A stretch of DNA of 64,000 bases from Kurthia gibsonii (GTDB lineage Bacteria; Bacillota; Bacilli; Bacillales_A; Planococcaceae), in the NCBI RefSeq assembly GCF_006539985.1, contig NZ_BJOB01000006.1:32929-96928 (forward strand), read 5' to 3'. Made by a program: the position numbers and the translations under genes. Positions 25,407-35,127 of the stretch are shown here, one piece after another. The notes under the pieces are model-generated. The model was not told the DNA's origin and did not search any database. It saw only the letters and a program-made list of their open reading frames with translations. Each line of letters opens with the position of its first letter. Position 1 is the first letter of the stretch.

Positions 25407-27766
25407 AGTTAATTACACAAAATTTAATAGAAGAATTGAATACACTCAATAAACAATCCAAACAAATTCATTGGATCATCGCATTCGCTATGGTATCCGG
25501 TGTACAAAAAACAATCGACACATTAAAATTCGCAATGGAACAAGGTGCTGAAATTCAAATTTTAGTAGGTGATTACTTATCCATTACACAACCTGATGCA
25601 CTCGCAATGCTTCATAATGAATTACCAAAAGCAGATATTCGCCTATTTCAAACATCGAATCAATCATTTCATCCAAAAGCTTATCTATACCAATCAGATA
25701 CAGGTTGTCATGTAATTGTCGGTTCATCAAATTTATCTAAATCTGCTCTTACTACAGGAGTTGAGTGGAATTTACAAGTTGTTGAACCAACGATTTATGA
25801 GGAAGCTTTACATGCATTCTCAGAATTATTTTATGAAGAAAATACTGTGTCCGTTAATTCTTTTTCTATTCATCAATATCGTTCAATTTATGAGCAAAAC
25901 AAAAAAGCACTTCCATTAATACAACGATGGGAAACAGAAGAAGAAATTCAATTAATGTATGAAGCTAACGACTATAATCGTGTCATATTTGATAACCATT
26001 CTTCAGAAGAAGCAGTACTTTCACCAAGACCCGCTCAACAACTTGCATTACAAGCTCTATATGATACACAAGCTCAAGGATATCAAAAAGCACTAGTTGT
26101 TCTTGCGACAGGTTTAGGTAAGACATATTTGGCTGCTTTTTTCGCAAAATCATTTAAGCGTATTTTATTCGTGGCACATCGAGAAGAAATTTTATATCAA
26201 GCAAAAAAAGCATTTGAGCATATTTATCCTGACCGCTCAGTTGGTGAATTTAATCGCTACCTTAAAGATATGGAATCAGATATGATATTTGCATCTATTT
26301 ATACACTTGCTCAACCACATCATCTTGCTTCATTTGATGCTAAACATTTTGATTTAATTATTGTAGACGAATTTCATCATGCTGCCGCTACTACTTATCA
26401 AAAACTATTAAAACATTTTGATCCTTCTTTTTTATTAGGTATTACTGCGACACCCGATCGTTTAGATAATAAGGATATCTATGCACTCTGTGATGGAAAT
26501 GTGGCGATTGAAATTCACTTTTTAGAAGCCATTGCAAAAAAGTGGCTTACTCCTTTTCAATATTATGGTGTAAAAGATACGGTTGATTATAGTCAGATCA
26601 GATGGTCGGGTTCAAAATATGATGAATATGAATTATTTGAACAACAGACAAAGCAAAATACCATGCAACAAGTATTTGATCAATGGTCTAAATTGAAACA
26701 AACACGTACAGTTGGATTTTGTTCTTCTATTCAACAAGCGACCCGACTAGCAAAATTCTTTCAGGAAAAAGGTGTCTCTGCTGCTACATTGACCGGACAA
26801 CATACTTCCAAAGAACGTAAATTAATGCGTGATCGATTAGATTCAGGTAATCTTGATATTCTATTTACAATTGATTTATTCAATGAAGGTGTCGATATTC
26901 CAAAAGTCGATACACTTCTATTTATCCGCCCGACAGAATCATCTACTATTTTCACACAACAAATTGGGCGTGGTTTACGTTTAGCTGATCAGAAAAAACA
27001 ATGTGTTGTAATTGATTTTATCGGTAATTATCGTCATGCAGAGAAAAAGCTGAAGTGGCTATCTCCTAAGTTAGAAAGTACGTCTATTCAACCACACATT
27101 GCCATTGAAAATACAGAGATTGTATTACATTTCGACTTAGAAGTGATTGATTTACTGCAAGAAATCTTACGAAAGAAACTGACAAAACGCCAACAAATCG
27201 AACAAGCTTTTCGAGATATGCAGTATGATTTAGGACGTACACCTACTTACCTTGAGTTTTACTTACAATGTGGAATTGACGACGTACCGATTACAAAGGA
27301 GTATGGTACATATATTCATTTTTTAAATGCTCTAGACGAATTAGATGCTATTGAAAAAGAAGTCTTCATCTCCTTTGAAAAATTATTACTTGAAGTCGAA
27401 AAAACGAATATGTCACGAAGCTATAAAATGGTTCTTTTACAAGCTATGCTAGAACGCGGTGCAAGCAATTGGTACAAACCGATGACAGCAGAAGAAGTAG
27501 CACCGTCATTTATTGCTTACTTAGAAGAACCTTCTCGCAAGCAAATCGAAGCCATTCCTACTGACTTCAATCAAATCATTCGTCGCATTGAACAAATGCC
27601 CATGACAAAATGGGCATCAAGTAGTAAAGGTCTTGCTACATTCGAAAATGGCTCTTTTGCCTTTCTTATTGATATACCGAAAGAATCTGAAAACATTCTC
27701 TTTGAATGGGTACAACAAATTTGTGCTTATCGTCTACATAGACACTTCGCTAAAAAAAGTGAATGA
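25403..27766 (+). CDS. PLD-nuclease / SF2 helicase fusion
   Basis: A 787-aa protein. Residues 1-155 form a phospholipase-D-like nuclease domain (SFHPKAYLYQ, an HxK motif at about 90, then VGSSNLSKSALTTG). Residues 200-560 form a superfamily 2 helicase: Q-like SPRPAQQLA, Walker A ATGLGKTYLAA (about 237), DEFHHAAATT box (about 307), GITATPDR, and motif VI QQIGRGLRLAD. The C-terminal 230 residues are a helical, unrecognised domain. The combination resembles DUF3427-type helicases and suggests processing or restriction of DNA. Coupled to MazG; possible defence role is inferred. Confidence 0.9.
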   Translation: MKLITQNLIEELNTLNKQSKQIHWIIAFAMVSGVQKTIDTLKFAMEQGAEIQILVGDYLSITQPDALAMLHNELPKADIRLFQTSNQSFHPKAYLYQSDTGCHVIVGSSNLSKSALTTGVEWNLQVVEPTIYEEALHAFSELFYEENTVSVNSFSIHQYRSIYEQNKKALPLIQRWETEEEIQLMYEANDYNRVIFDNHSSEEAVLSPRPAQQLALQALYDTQAQGYQKALVVLATGLGKTYLAAFFAKSFKRILFVAHREEILYQAKKAFEHIYPDRSVGEFNRYLKDMESDMIFASIYTLAQPHHLASFDAKHFDLIIVDEFHHAAATTYQKLLKHFDPSFLLGITATPDRLDNKDIYALCDGNVAIEIHFLEAIAKKWLTPFQYYGVKDTVDYSQIRWSGSKYDEYELFEQQTKQNTMQQVFDQWSKLKQTRTVGFCSSIQQATRLAKFFQEKGVSAATLTGQHTSKERKLMRDRLDSGNLDILFTIDLFNEGVDIPKVDTLLFIRPTESSTIFTQQIGRGLRLADQKKQCVVIDFIGNYRHAEKKLKWLSPKLESTSIQPHIAIENTEIVLHFDLEVIDLLQEILRKKLTKRQQIEQAFRDMQYDLGRTPTYLEFYLQCGIDDVPITKEYGTYIHFLNALDELDAIEKEVFISFEKLLLEVEKTNMSRSYKMVLLQAMLERGASNWYKPMTAEEVAPSFIAYLEEPSRKQIEAIPTDFNQIIRRIEQMPMTKWASSSKGLATFENGSFAFLIDIPKESENILFEWVQQICAYRLHRHFAKKSE

Positions 27767-27822
27767 CACTATACAACAGGTTGGAACAAAACATATCACT
27801 TCCCTTGTTAGCGTTCGAAACG

Positions 27823-27862
27823 AAAAACTGGAACCGCGCCATAGCGTGATTCCAGTTTTTTT
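27823..27862. terminator. Terminator after the helicase gene
   Basis: AAAAACTGGAA pairs with TTCCAGTTTTT; inside, GCGc-cata-GCG extends the hairpin. Convergent with the transglutaminase-like gene. Confidence 0.8.
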
Positions 27863-27895
27863 ATGCTCATTTAGAATGCTATTTTTACACTTATG

Positions 27896-29323
27896 TCACA
27901 ACACCATTTCAAAATCTTCTTCAATTTCTAATACTTTTCGACCGACGCGTGTCGCAATATCGGGTGGTAGTGTCACGATGACAGGGTGTTCTGCTTTTAA
28001 TGGTTTTTGGTTCGCTGTTAACTGAATTTGCAGCGAGTCATGACATAAGAAATCGACGGTTACTTGTTTGTAGGCATCGGCAATAAGCAGCTCCAACCCT
28101 TCATCACTAATGAAGCGAAGTGGTTTTGCCTTCCCTTTATATTCGCCAAACCAGCTATTTCCATACCCTGTAAGTATGACTTCATGTGCTTCTGGTACGG
28201 GCTTTGGTTCGATTGTTGCACGTTCTTTTAAGTAAATGGGTTCTCCTTGATGGAAGTGAACAATCGTTTCATGAATCGTCTGATGAATCGACTGTACTTG
28301 GCGTTCTTCGACACATATTAATTGTTTTGTATCAACTTCAAAAGCATATAGATGCCAATCGCGGTCCACACAGCTCATATAGAGTCGCCCCTGTTCAAAC
28401 GTACAAAACTGCACACGTTCTTCTAAATGAAGTGTCTCAGTTCTCGATACAATATCGAAGGACATGAGTGAAGCAGTCTTTGGTTTTGGATAGTAGATGT
28501 TTTTACCATGTGATGCGACATCATAAAGGTTCGTAAAGTATTGATAACGCTCGCTCAAACATTGCGGGTAATTCGCTTCATTCCACTGATGATCTTTTTT
28601 CATAAAAGCATCTGAACGGAGCAGATAGCGATAGCGAATTTCATGGTTCTTCATTTTCGAACCGACATCATCCCACGTCGCATCGATATGATACCAAGCG
28701 TCATCCAATTTCACCATATTCCATGCATGTCCTAAATCACTCTCACCGTCCGCTTGACCAATAACGTAATAACAAGGAATTTTTAGCTCTTCCATCATTT
28801 TTTCGAACAGTAGTGCATACGCCATACAGACGCCCTGCTTCTCATGCATAAATGTATAGACCGTAAACGGTGAACCAGTCGTATTCATCTCATATTGGTG
28901 ATTGCGTACAATATAGTCATGAACAGCAATCACTTTTTCCACATCACTCATCGTATTCGTTATGAGGTCTTTTAAAATTAATTGAATCTCTTGTATCACC
29001 CATTGTTGTTCTTCTCTCGTCATACGATAAGTCATCGAAAAATTCATCTTAATACGGTTCTTCGATACATATTTGAACGAACTCTCCTGTCTCGCACAAT
29101 GTTGCGTATAAAAAGGCTCTTGTAAATGCAGTAGTGAAAAAGCTTCCTGTAATAAATCTGGTACAGACTTCGGTAGACGTCCTTGTAAGTAGAGTGAAAA
29201 CTGACGGTCGCCACGCTTCATATGTGTAACTATCGCTGGTAGTAATTGTTTCGCTGTAATCGTTGTTTGTTTTAAACCACCATCTTTTTGAAACATCTCC
29301 ATTGACTCAAAATAGATGCCCAT
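27896..29323 (-). CDS. Transglutaminase-like cysteine protease-fold protein
   Basis: A 475-aa protein without signal peptide. The transglutaminase-core triad is visible: cysteine in EKQGVCMAYALLFEKMM (about residue 165), histidine in LGHAWNMVKL (about 197) and aspartate in WYHIDATWDDVG (about 213). The domain is preceded by about 100 residues of helical/strand region and followed by about 240 residues of beta-rich sequence. The activity may be proteolytic or cross-linking; partners unknown. Monocistronic. Confidence 0.82.
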   Translation of the reverse strand: MGIYFESMEMFQKDGGLKQTTITAKQLLPAIVTHMKRGDRQFSLYLQGRLPKSVPDLLQEAFSLLHLQEPFYTQHCARQESSFKYVSKNRIKMNFSMTYRMTREEQQWVIQEIQLILKDLITNTMSDVEKVIAVHDYIVRNHQYEMNTTGSPFTVYTFMHEKQGVCMAYALLFEKMMEELKIPCYYVIGQADGESDLGHAWNMVKLDDAWYHIDATWDDVGSKMKNHEIRYRYLLRSDAFMKKDHQWNEANYPQCLSERYQYFTNLYDVASHGKNIYYPKPKTASLMSFDIVSRTETLHLEERVQFCTFEQGRLYMSCVDRDWHLYAFEVDTKQLICVEERQVQSIHQTIHETIVHFHQGEPIYLKERATIEPKPVPEAHEVILTGYGNSWFGEYKGKAKPLRFISDEGLELLIADAYKQVTVDFLCHDSLQIQLTANQKPLKAEHPVIVTLPPDIATRVGRKVLEIEEDFEMVL

Positions 29324-29452
29324 ATGTTCCCCCTACATTCGTATTTTCATTCATTATACACGAGTTCTTTTATAAAGACTTTTTCCAATATGAGATTGTT
29401 TTTAAAATCAACTTCAAGTAAGTTAGAAGTTAAATAGAAAAGAGCTATTACT

Positions 29453-30022
29453 ATGAAAAAAATCATCGTTCTTTTCATCGCCATATGCTGCATCATGAAC
29501 CTTACTACCCTAAATACCGATGCAAAAACAAAAAACATCACATTACAAGAAGTTAAAAAACAAGTGACACAAAATAAATTACCTTATGCACTCGCAAAGA
29601 TTGGTGATCCTTATAAAAAGTTTAAAGGAAAAAACATGCGGGACTGCCTTACTATGCTAAAGAACGTGGTTCGTCCTTAAATGTTTATGTTTATGCGAAT
29701 AATAAATATTTTAAAACGAAAGATATGATTTTTACGTATATTCTAAAGGGGAAGAAAAAAACAAACAAAGCGACAGATAAAGTGCGTGGAATGCTGCTCT
29801 CAACTCCTCAAAAATTCACAAAAAAAACAAGTGACATAAACTTTTGGTAAACCTGTTGAATATAAGGCGTCAAAAAACGAAGCAGGTTATATTTATTTTT
29901 ACAATACAAATATTCTAGTCATTTTAAGTGAATATGAAAAAGGCAAAGCCTATACCCGATTCTTACTTATTCCATTTAGTGAATTTTCACAAGGTGGAAT
30001 CTTTGAAAGTTATCTTAAATAA
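29453..30022 (+). pseudogene. Secreted protein gene with two frameshifts
   Basis: A signal peptide (MKKIIVLFIAICCIMNLTTL) opens in frame from 29453, but that frame stops at 29678. The sensible continuation (GLPYYAKERGSSLNVYVYA) is in the -1 frame from about 29640 and ends at a stop near 29850. The last part (FGKPVEYKASKNEAGYIYFY to the stop at 30022) is back in the first frame from 29843. Two opposite single-base shifts thus break an otherwise colinear protein of about 189 aa. It matches the style of the other small secreted proteins here. No function is recognised. Confidence 0.78.
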
Positions 30023-30027
30023 ACAAC

Positions 30028-30066
30028 AAAAAGCCGAAATTGCCACAAGTGCGATTTCGGCTTTTT
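30028..30066. terminator. Bidirectional terminator
   Basis: AAAAAGCCGAAAT (30028-30040) pairs perfectly with ATTTCGGCTTTTT (30054-30066). Confidence 0.85.
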
Positions 30067-30089
30067 GTATATGCTTAAGAACTATTTAT

Positions 30090-31532
30090 CTACCTTAAAT
30101 ACTTCGGTTCGATTGGACCATATGGTGGTTCTGGCTCAATATGAATATAATTTGATAATCGAATGCGAATGTCTGGTGGTAAATTGTAATACTCAATTTG
30201 TCGTTGTCTTTGAAGATTATTAAACTTCGGCGTTAAATCATGACCGATTTTTTCAAAAGGTAGTCTCGTTAATGTTGAGAACTTAGCACCTGCTTCATAT
30301 TCCTCGACTAATTGATCATAACGCGTATGATTTTCAATTTTATTTGCGCCATGCATTATAATGAAAGTCATACAAAAACCAATTACAGCTAAAACAACAA
30401 ACTTGTTGCCTTTTCTCAGCCATCCTAAGATTTTTTCATCACAAATTAGTAATAAACAAATGACTAGTAACATATAAGTTAACAGCATATTTCTTGGTCC
30501 AAATGGTGTAATCAATAAAAATGGACCTAATAAAATGATTGCATATAAAAAATATGTATAGAAATATCGTTTATGTTCATTTTTCACTTTTGATTTTCCT
30601 ACTATGATTAATAGCGAAATTAAATAGATACACATTAAAATAAATTCCACTACTAGTAAGTAATAAGGTAGTGATGCGGGGCTTAATCCAACTAGATTTC
30701 GAATAATGAAATACATGGCAATTACTAGTATAGAACCTACTAAATACTTTTGCCCTTTACCGATTATTGCTAATACGATTGTAAACAATACGATGAGAAT
30801 GAGATTATCTTTAAAATAAAATTCACTCCAGCTCGTGATCATCGTTGTGAATAATAACGTGAAGTCTAATCCTCCAACCTCGCGCATATTCCCTTCCGTA
30901 TGATAGGCCGTATTAGAGAACATTATATAAGCGCCAACCGCTGCCCCCATTAGCCACACAATAAATACAGCTTTCTTTTCTTTATAGAATAGTGCCAATA
31001 ACAATCCAATCACTGCCATAACAACGCTAGCGACAGATACGTTTTCAACGAAAAATTGTCCTAAAAACGCGACGATTCCTACGAAAAACAACTCAATCAT
31101 TTTCGGCTGTTTTTTCTTGGCAACATATAAAATATATAAAATTGCCAATAAAGAAGTATTGTAGTTTGCGAAGCCTGCTAACCAACCATATGTTTCACCA
31201 TAAATTGAGATTGGCATAGATATAATAAGTAACATGATGAGTGGAATGCTAAATTTTCGATTTAGTAATAACCAAGTCACATACACGATTCCTGTATTAA
31301 CTAAAGCATACATTGCAATTCTAAATAGTAGAGAGCGAGTAATAAAAATTTCAATTATATTCCCTAAGTAACGTCCGTTGTAATAATCGAATCCATTTTC
31401 AAGTCTTGACCATCCTTCTTCAGAACCCCATGCCCAATCATCACCTGACAGTATTAATAATGAGGCAATCACTGCATAGAATATAAAGATTGATCGCCAA
31501 ATGTAACTTTTCTTAAAAGTTGTAATAATCAA
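30090..31532 (-). CDS. Polytopic membrane protein, GT-C-like (DUF6056 type)
   Basis: A 480-aa integral membrane protein with about 11-12 hydrophobic segments. The acidic first loop ILSGDDWAWGSEEGW (about residues 27-41), followed by YYNGRYLGN, is the usual signature of DUF6056-like proteins, which look like lipid-dependent GT-C glycosyltransferases with acidic catalytic residues outside the membrane. The start is a TTG with GGAG 8 bases ahead, six bases after gtrA. Third gene of a GtrB-GtrA-transferase operon; it probably moves a sugar from undecaprenyl phosphate to a wall polymer or protein. Acceptor unknown. Confidence 0.8.
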   Translation of the reverse strand: MIITTFKKSYIWRSIFIFYAVIASLLILSGDDWAWGSEEGWSRLENGFDYYNGRYLGNIIEIFITRSLLFRIAMYALVNTGIVYVTWLLLNRKFSIPLIMLLIISMPISIYGETYGWLAGFANYNTSLLAILYILYVAKKKQPKMIELFFVGIVAFLGQFFVENVSVASVVMAVIGLLLALFYKEKKAVFIVWLMGAAVGAYIMFSNTAYHTEGNMREVGGLDFTLLFTTMITSWSEFYFKDNLILIVLFTIVLAIIGKGQKYLVGSILVIAMYFIIRNLVGLSPASLPYYLLVVEFILMCIYLISLLIIVGKSKVKNEHKRYFYTYFLYAIILLGPFLLITPFGPRNMLLTYMLLVICLLLICDEKILGWLRKGNKFVVLAVIGFCMTFIIMHGANKIENHTRYDQLVEEYEAGAKFSTLTRLPFEKIGHDLTPKFNNLQRQRQIEYYNLPPDIRIRLSNYIHIEPEPPYGPIEPKYLR

Positions 31533-31537
31533 TGCAA

Positions 31538-32047
31538 CTACTCCTTATTTACTCTTTCCGCTTTAAATACGGCTTTTTTTGAAATAATATAGTTTATAAT
31601 AATGGCTAATATTTGTACGATAAATACAAAAATAAATTCATTTAATAAAGCAGGTGTTCCAATGAACCCTTTTGTTAATGAAGATGAGAAAAGAAGATAG
31701 TCATAATTAATAGCATTCAAACCTAAGAAGTGAATGATTTCTTTAGAATAGGCTACGACCGCAATATACGTAATCATCAAGTCCAAACCAAACACGAATG
31801 CTCGACCGGCTATAAACCCTGTAAGTTGTTTTAATAAATCGATTGGCTTCCATTTTTGATCTTTAAAGACGAAAATTTTATTCGTAAAGTAAGCGAATAG
31901 AATTGCTGTAATTTGAGCTGTAATGACTGCCCACATTGAGTTTTCAGTTATGTTTACAATTAAAAATCTTGTCAAAAAATAAACTGCTGTAGTGCCAATC
32001 CCAAATAGGAGATAGCGTATTTTTTCATTTTTAAATAATTTTTTCAT
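31538..32047 (-). CDS. GtrA-family flippase-like protein
   Basis: A 169-aa protein with four hydrophobic segments and the GtrA pattern RYLLFGIGTTAVYFLTRFL (about 11-29) and AYFTNKIFVFKDQ. GtrA proteins are proposed to flip undecaprenyl-phosphate-linked sugars across the membrane. It starts with ATG five bases after the gtrB stop, with only a weak ribosome site, so coupling is likely. It forms the middle of the three-gene glycosylation operon. Confidence 0.9.
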   Translation of the reverse strand: MKKLFKNEKIRYLLFGIGTTAVYFLTRFLIVNITENSMWAVITAQITAILFAYFTNKIFVFKDQKWKPIDLLKQLTGFIAGRAFVFGLDLMITYIAVVAYSKEIIHFLGLNAINYDYLLFSSSLTKGFIGTPALLNEFIFVFIVQILAIIINYIISKKAVFKAERVNKE

Positions 32048-32052
32048 TCTTT

Positions 32053-33045
32053 TTATACACTTTCTGTTTTCGCAAATCTTTGCGGTAATTGAATTTTTTC
32101 TAGTTCAATTTTTTCACCTGTATATTCTTGAACAAAATAAAGCGGTCTGTTTTTCGTTTCATGAAAAATCTTCCCTAAGTATTCACCCATGATGCCTAAT
32201 GAAATTAGTTGGAAACCACCAAGCAGTAGAATTAATGTGACGAGCGTTGGATAACCTGGTACACTCGTTCCGTAAATTAATGTTGTTATGAGAATATAAA
32301 CCATATAAAGCATCGAACTGAATGAGAGAATTCCGCCTAATATACCTGCGATTTTAAGTGGGAATGTTGTGTTCGATGTTAAACCATCAATACCAAGTTT
32401 TAATAAGTCCATGAATTTCCACTTCGTTTCTCCCGCAAATCTCTCCTCCGCATCGAAGTTGACTTCTTTTTTACGGAAACCAATCCACATATATAACCCT
32501 TTTGTATATCTTTGCGTTTCTTTCATTTTTCTGATACTGTCGATGCATACACGATCTAATAATCTGTAATCACCTACACCTGGCAATACTTCTACTTTTG
32601 AAAATTTAACGAGTAATTTATAGTAAATTTCGGACATTTTCTTTTTTAGAAAACTTTCGCCTTTTCGTTCATTTCTTTTTCCATATACATCAAGATAACC
32701 AGCTTCCCATTGTTCGACCATTTCAAGAATCACTTTAGGTGGATGTTGCAAATCTGCATCCATCGTAATTACTGCATCTCCTAAACAATAGTCAAAACCT
32801 GCAGCCATCGCGACTTCTTTCCCATAGTTTCTCGATAAATCAAGCAACTTCACTCTTGCATCTGCTAATGTTAAATCTTTTACCTTTTTCACACTATGGT
32901 CGATACTTCCATCATTAATAAAAAGGAACTCAAAATCATACTTTTGAGTTAGAGGTCTAATCGTTGTTGTTAGTTGCTTATAAAATGCATCGATGTTTTC
33001 AGCTTCATTGTACATCGGCACACATATTGAAATAAGCTTTTTCAC
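32053..33045 (-). CDS. Undecaprenyl-phosphate glycosyltransferase (GtrB/CsbB type)
   Basis: A 330-aa GT2 enzyme with two C-terminal membrane segments (about 230-255 and 265-290). The N-terminal catalytic domain has SICVPMYNEAENI, FINDGSIDHS, the DxD motif ITMDADLQHPP (about 93-103) and EQWEAGYLDVYGKR. Such enzymes transfer a nucleotide sugar to undecaprenyl phosphate on the inner face. The start is a GTG after AAGGG. First gene of the three-gene operon; Bacillus csbB is the nearest well-known relative. Confidence 0.92.
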   Translation of the reverse strand: MKKLISICVPMYNEAENIDAFYKQLTTTIRPLTQKYDFEFLFINDGSIDHSVKKVKDLTLADARVKLLDLSRNYGKEVAMAAGFDYCLGDAVITMDADLQHPPKVILEMVEQWEAGYLDVYGKRNERKGESFLKKKMSEIYYKLLVKFSKVEVLPGVGDYRLLDRVCIDSIRKMKETQRYTKGLYMWIGFRKKEVNFDAEERFAGETKWKFMDLLKLGIDGLTSNTTFPLKIAGILGGILSFSSMLYMVYILITTLIYGTSVPGYPTLVTLILLLGGFQLISLGIMGEYLGKIFHETKNRPLYFVQEYTGEKIELEKIQLPQRFAKTESV

Positions 33046-33180
33046 TACTTACACCCTTCCATATATTGTTAGATTTTAATTCCGTAACAATTTTAACATA
33101 AATTTGTTATAAATTATTATTTTTTCATTATTTAATAAAATATACATATATATGGTGTTTTATCTTATAAGTAGGTCACT

Positions 33181-34245
33181 TTACAGTAAGCTAATATTAT
33201 ATTTCTCTAACAAATCTTTCAAAGTAGATCTTGAATTTCCATCGCGTCCTACGATTTCATGAGCAGTAATCATCGAGTTCAATACTGCTTCCTCCGTCGC
33301 TTCACCAACTGCTCTAAAAGCGACATCGATCACGTCTTCTGGAATTTGAGGAATCGTTATTAATTTCGCTTTTTCATCGTGTGAAATTCTTGTCGCAGTT
33401 GAAAAACCAAATACGACTTCTCCGCTACCTGTTGTAATAATAGAACCTGTTCGTGATAGTCCTGTCACCGTTCTTTTCAAAATTCTTTGAAGTTGTCTTT
33501 CTGAAACGGGTAAGTCGGTCGCAACAATTGTTATGACAGAACCTTTATCCTCTTCCTTATACACTTCATCTAATTTTTGCTTTAATTGCTGACCAATTGG
33601 ATTTCCTTGAATTATGAAGTCTTTCAATATCCCAAAGTTCGTCAATACGAGTACACCTAATGTATAAGAACCAAATTCAAAGTCCATTATTCTTGAAGCA
33701 GAGCCAATCCCGCCTTTTAATGAGTAGCAAAGCATACCCGTTCCCGCGCCGACTGCTCCCTCCTCAAATACCTCATCACAGTTATTCAATGCTTCTCGTA
33801 TATGCTCGGGTTTTACAAATTTACCTCGAATATCGTTGATGATCATATCATTACACTCACCGATTACTGAATTTACCGTACCTGTCGTTCGTCCAATTTC
33901 AGGATTTTGTTCTAACATATAATCAATTAAAGTATCTGCTGCAATGCCTGTACTTAAAGTATTTGTCAAAATAATCGGTGTTTCAATGGCCCCAAGCTCA
34001 GCCAATTGAACCGTCCCCATCGACTTACCAAAACCATTAATGACGTGACTTGAAGCGATTAATTTCTCTCTGAATACATTTCCGCTATGCGGTAGAATTG
34101 CTGTGACACCCGTCTGCATATCCCCTTCGCTTAATGTAACATGTCCTACTTTTACCCCTTTAACATCTGTAATCGCATTTAAAGGACCTGTGCGCATTTC
34201 CCCAATCTCAATTCCGTAATCTCGCATTCTTTTTTTATGATGCAT
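33181..34245 (-). CDS. P1 family peptidase (DmpA-like aminopeptidase)
   Basis: A 354-aa Ntn-type hydrolase. The family cuts itself before a catalytic serine and then acts on amino acid amides, D- or beta-peptides. The self-cleavage site is in YSLKGGIGSASRIMDF (about residue 225), and the N-terminal half has the usual DVKGVKVGHVTL and TGVTAILPHSGNVF. ATG 34245 follows AAAGGGGTG; the GTG at 34254 overlaps that site. Last gene of the LysR-M23-DmpA unit, which suggests a wall-peptide scavenging role (inferred). Confidence 0.92.
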   Translation of the reverse strand: MHHKKRMRDYGIEIGEMRTGPLNAITDVKGVKVGHVTLSEGDMQTGVTAILPHSGNVFREKLIASSHVINGFGKSMGTVQLAELGAIETPIILTNTLSTGIAADTLIDYMLEQNPEIGRTTGTVNSVIGECNDMIINDIRGKFVKPEHIREALNNCDEVFEEGAVGAGTGMLCYSLKGGIGSASRIMDFEFGSYTLGVLVLTNFGILKDFIIQGNPIGQQLKQKLDEVYKEEDKGSVITIVATDLPVSERQLQRILKRTVTGLSRTGSIITTGSGEVVFGFSTATRISHDEKAKLITIPQIPEDVIDVAFRAVGEATEEAVLNSMITAHEIVGRDGNSRSTLKDLLEKYNISLL

Positions 34246-34284
34246 TTGAAACACCCCTTTGGTTTTTGTATGTTTATTTCTCTT

Positions 34285-35121
34285 TTAAACTGTATCCCCT
34301 TGCACAGGCTCTACTCCACCTTCAAATCGAATGCGTAGCGAATTGGCTTGCTCTATATGTGGACAATCCATTACTTGAAAGTGAATATGAGCTTCAGAAG
34401 AATTCCCCGAGTTGCCACAAAGCGCAAGTAACTCACCACTTTTTACTACATCGCCTTGTTTCACTACGGTACTATATTGCTTCAAATGGGCAATCAAACT
34501 ATATTCTCCTTCCGCATGTTCGAGAATGATATAGTTTCCTAAAAAATCTGCTTCATTCATCTCACCTACTGGTTGGTCTGGAATATGCTGAATGACTTGA
34601 AGTACTTTTCCGTCTAATGGAGCCACTACTTTAGCTCCAAAAGCAAAATAATCTTCATTGTGTATTCCTTCATTTTTAAATGCTTGATGATCGACAACAC
34701 GTATTAAATCATAGGCATAGCGCTGATGAGGATAGAGATAATGGTAGTTTTCAAATTCGTTCGTGCCACCCCAAAATACAAACCATTCGTCACAAATGGG
34801 CATGTGATATGTGTTTTTTGTCCACAGATGATCTGTGTCAAATTGATAGTAAGGACGCAATGTAAAGCCATGAATCGTCCCTTGTAAATCGGTCACGATA
34901 TGAACTGCTTTTTCACACTGTTCATCAACAAAAAGAATTTGAATCGAATTCATTAGCTTTTTTTCGTATTGACGTTTTAATGCGCTAACTCCTTTTAAAA
35001 AGCTGCGACACATTCTGCTAAAACGCCAATAGGAAATCTGCTTTTGAAAACTCTTTGATGTGCACTTATAATATTTTTTCCATTCGCCTTGTACAAATTC
35101 CACTTCAAAGTTTGATAACAT
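34285..35121 (-). CDS. M23/LytM-type peptidase-like protein without signal peptide
   Basis: A 278-aa protein. The C-terminal half has the M23 core: ALFGAKVV-like AFGAKVVAPLDGKV, GNYIILEHAEGEYSLIAHL (His at the end of strand) and the HxH motif EAHIHFQV. The N-terminal 130 residues are not recognised. No signal peptide or lipid box is visible, which is unusual for a wall peptidase. The expected HxxxD first metal motif is not obvious, so activity is uncertain. It starts six bases after the interrupted LysR gene. Confidence 0.82.
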   Translation of the reverse strand: MLSNFEVEFVQGEWKKYYKCTSKSFQKQISYWRFSRMCRSFLKGVSALKRQYEKKLMNSIQILFVDEQCEKAVHIVTDLQGTIHGFTLRPYYQFDTDHLWTKNTYHMPICDEWFVFWGGTNEFENYHYLYPHQRYAYDLIRVVDHQAFKNEGIHNEDYFAFGAKVVAPLDGKVLQVIQHIPDQPVGEMNEADFLGNYIILEHAEGEYSLIAHLKQYSTVVKQGDVVKSGELLALCGNSGNSSEAHIHFQVMDCPHIEQANSLRIRFEGGVEPVQGDTV

Positions 35122-35127
35122 TCACTT

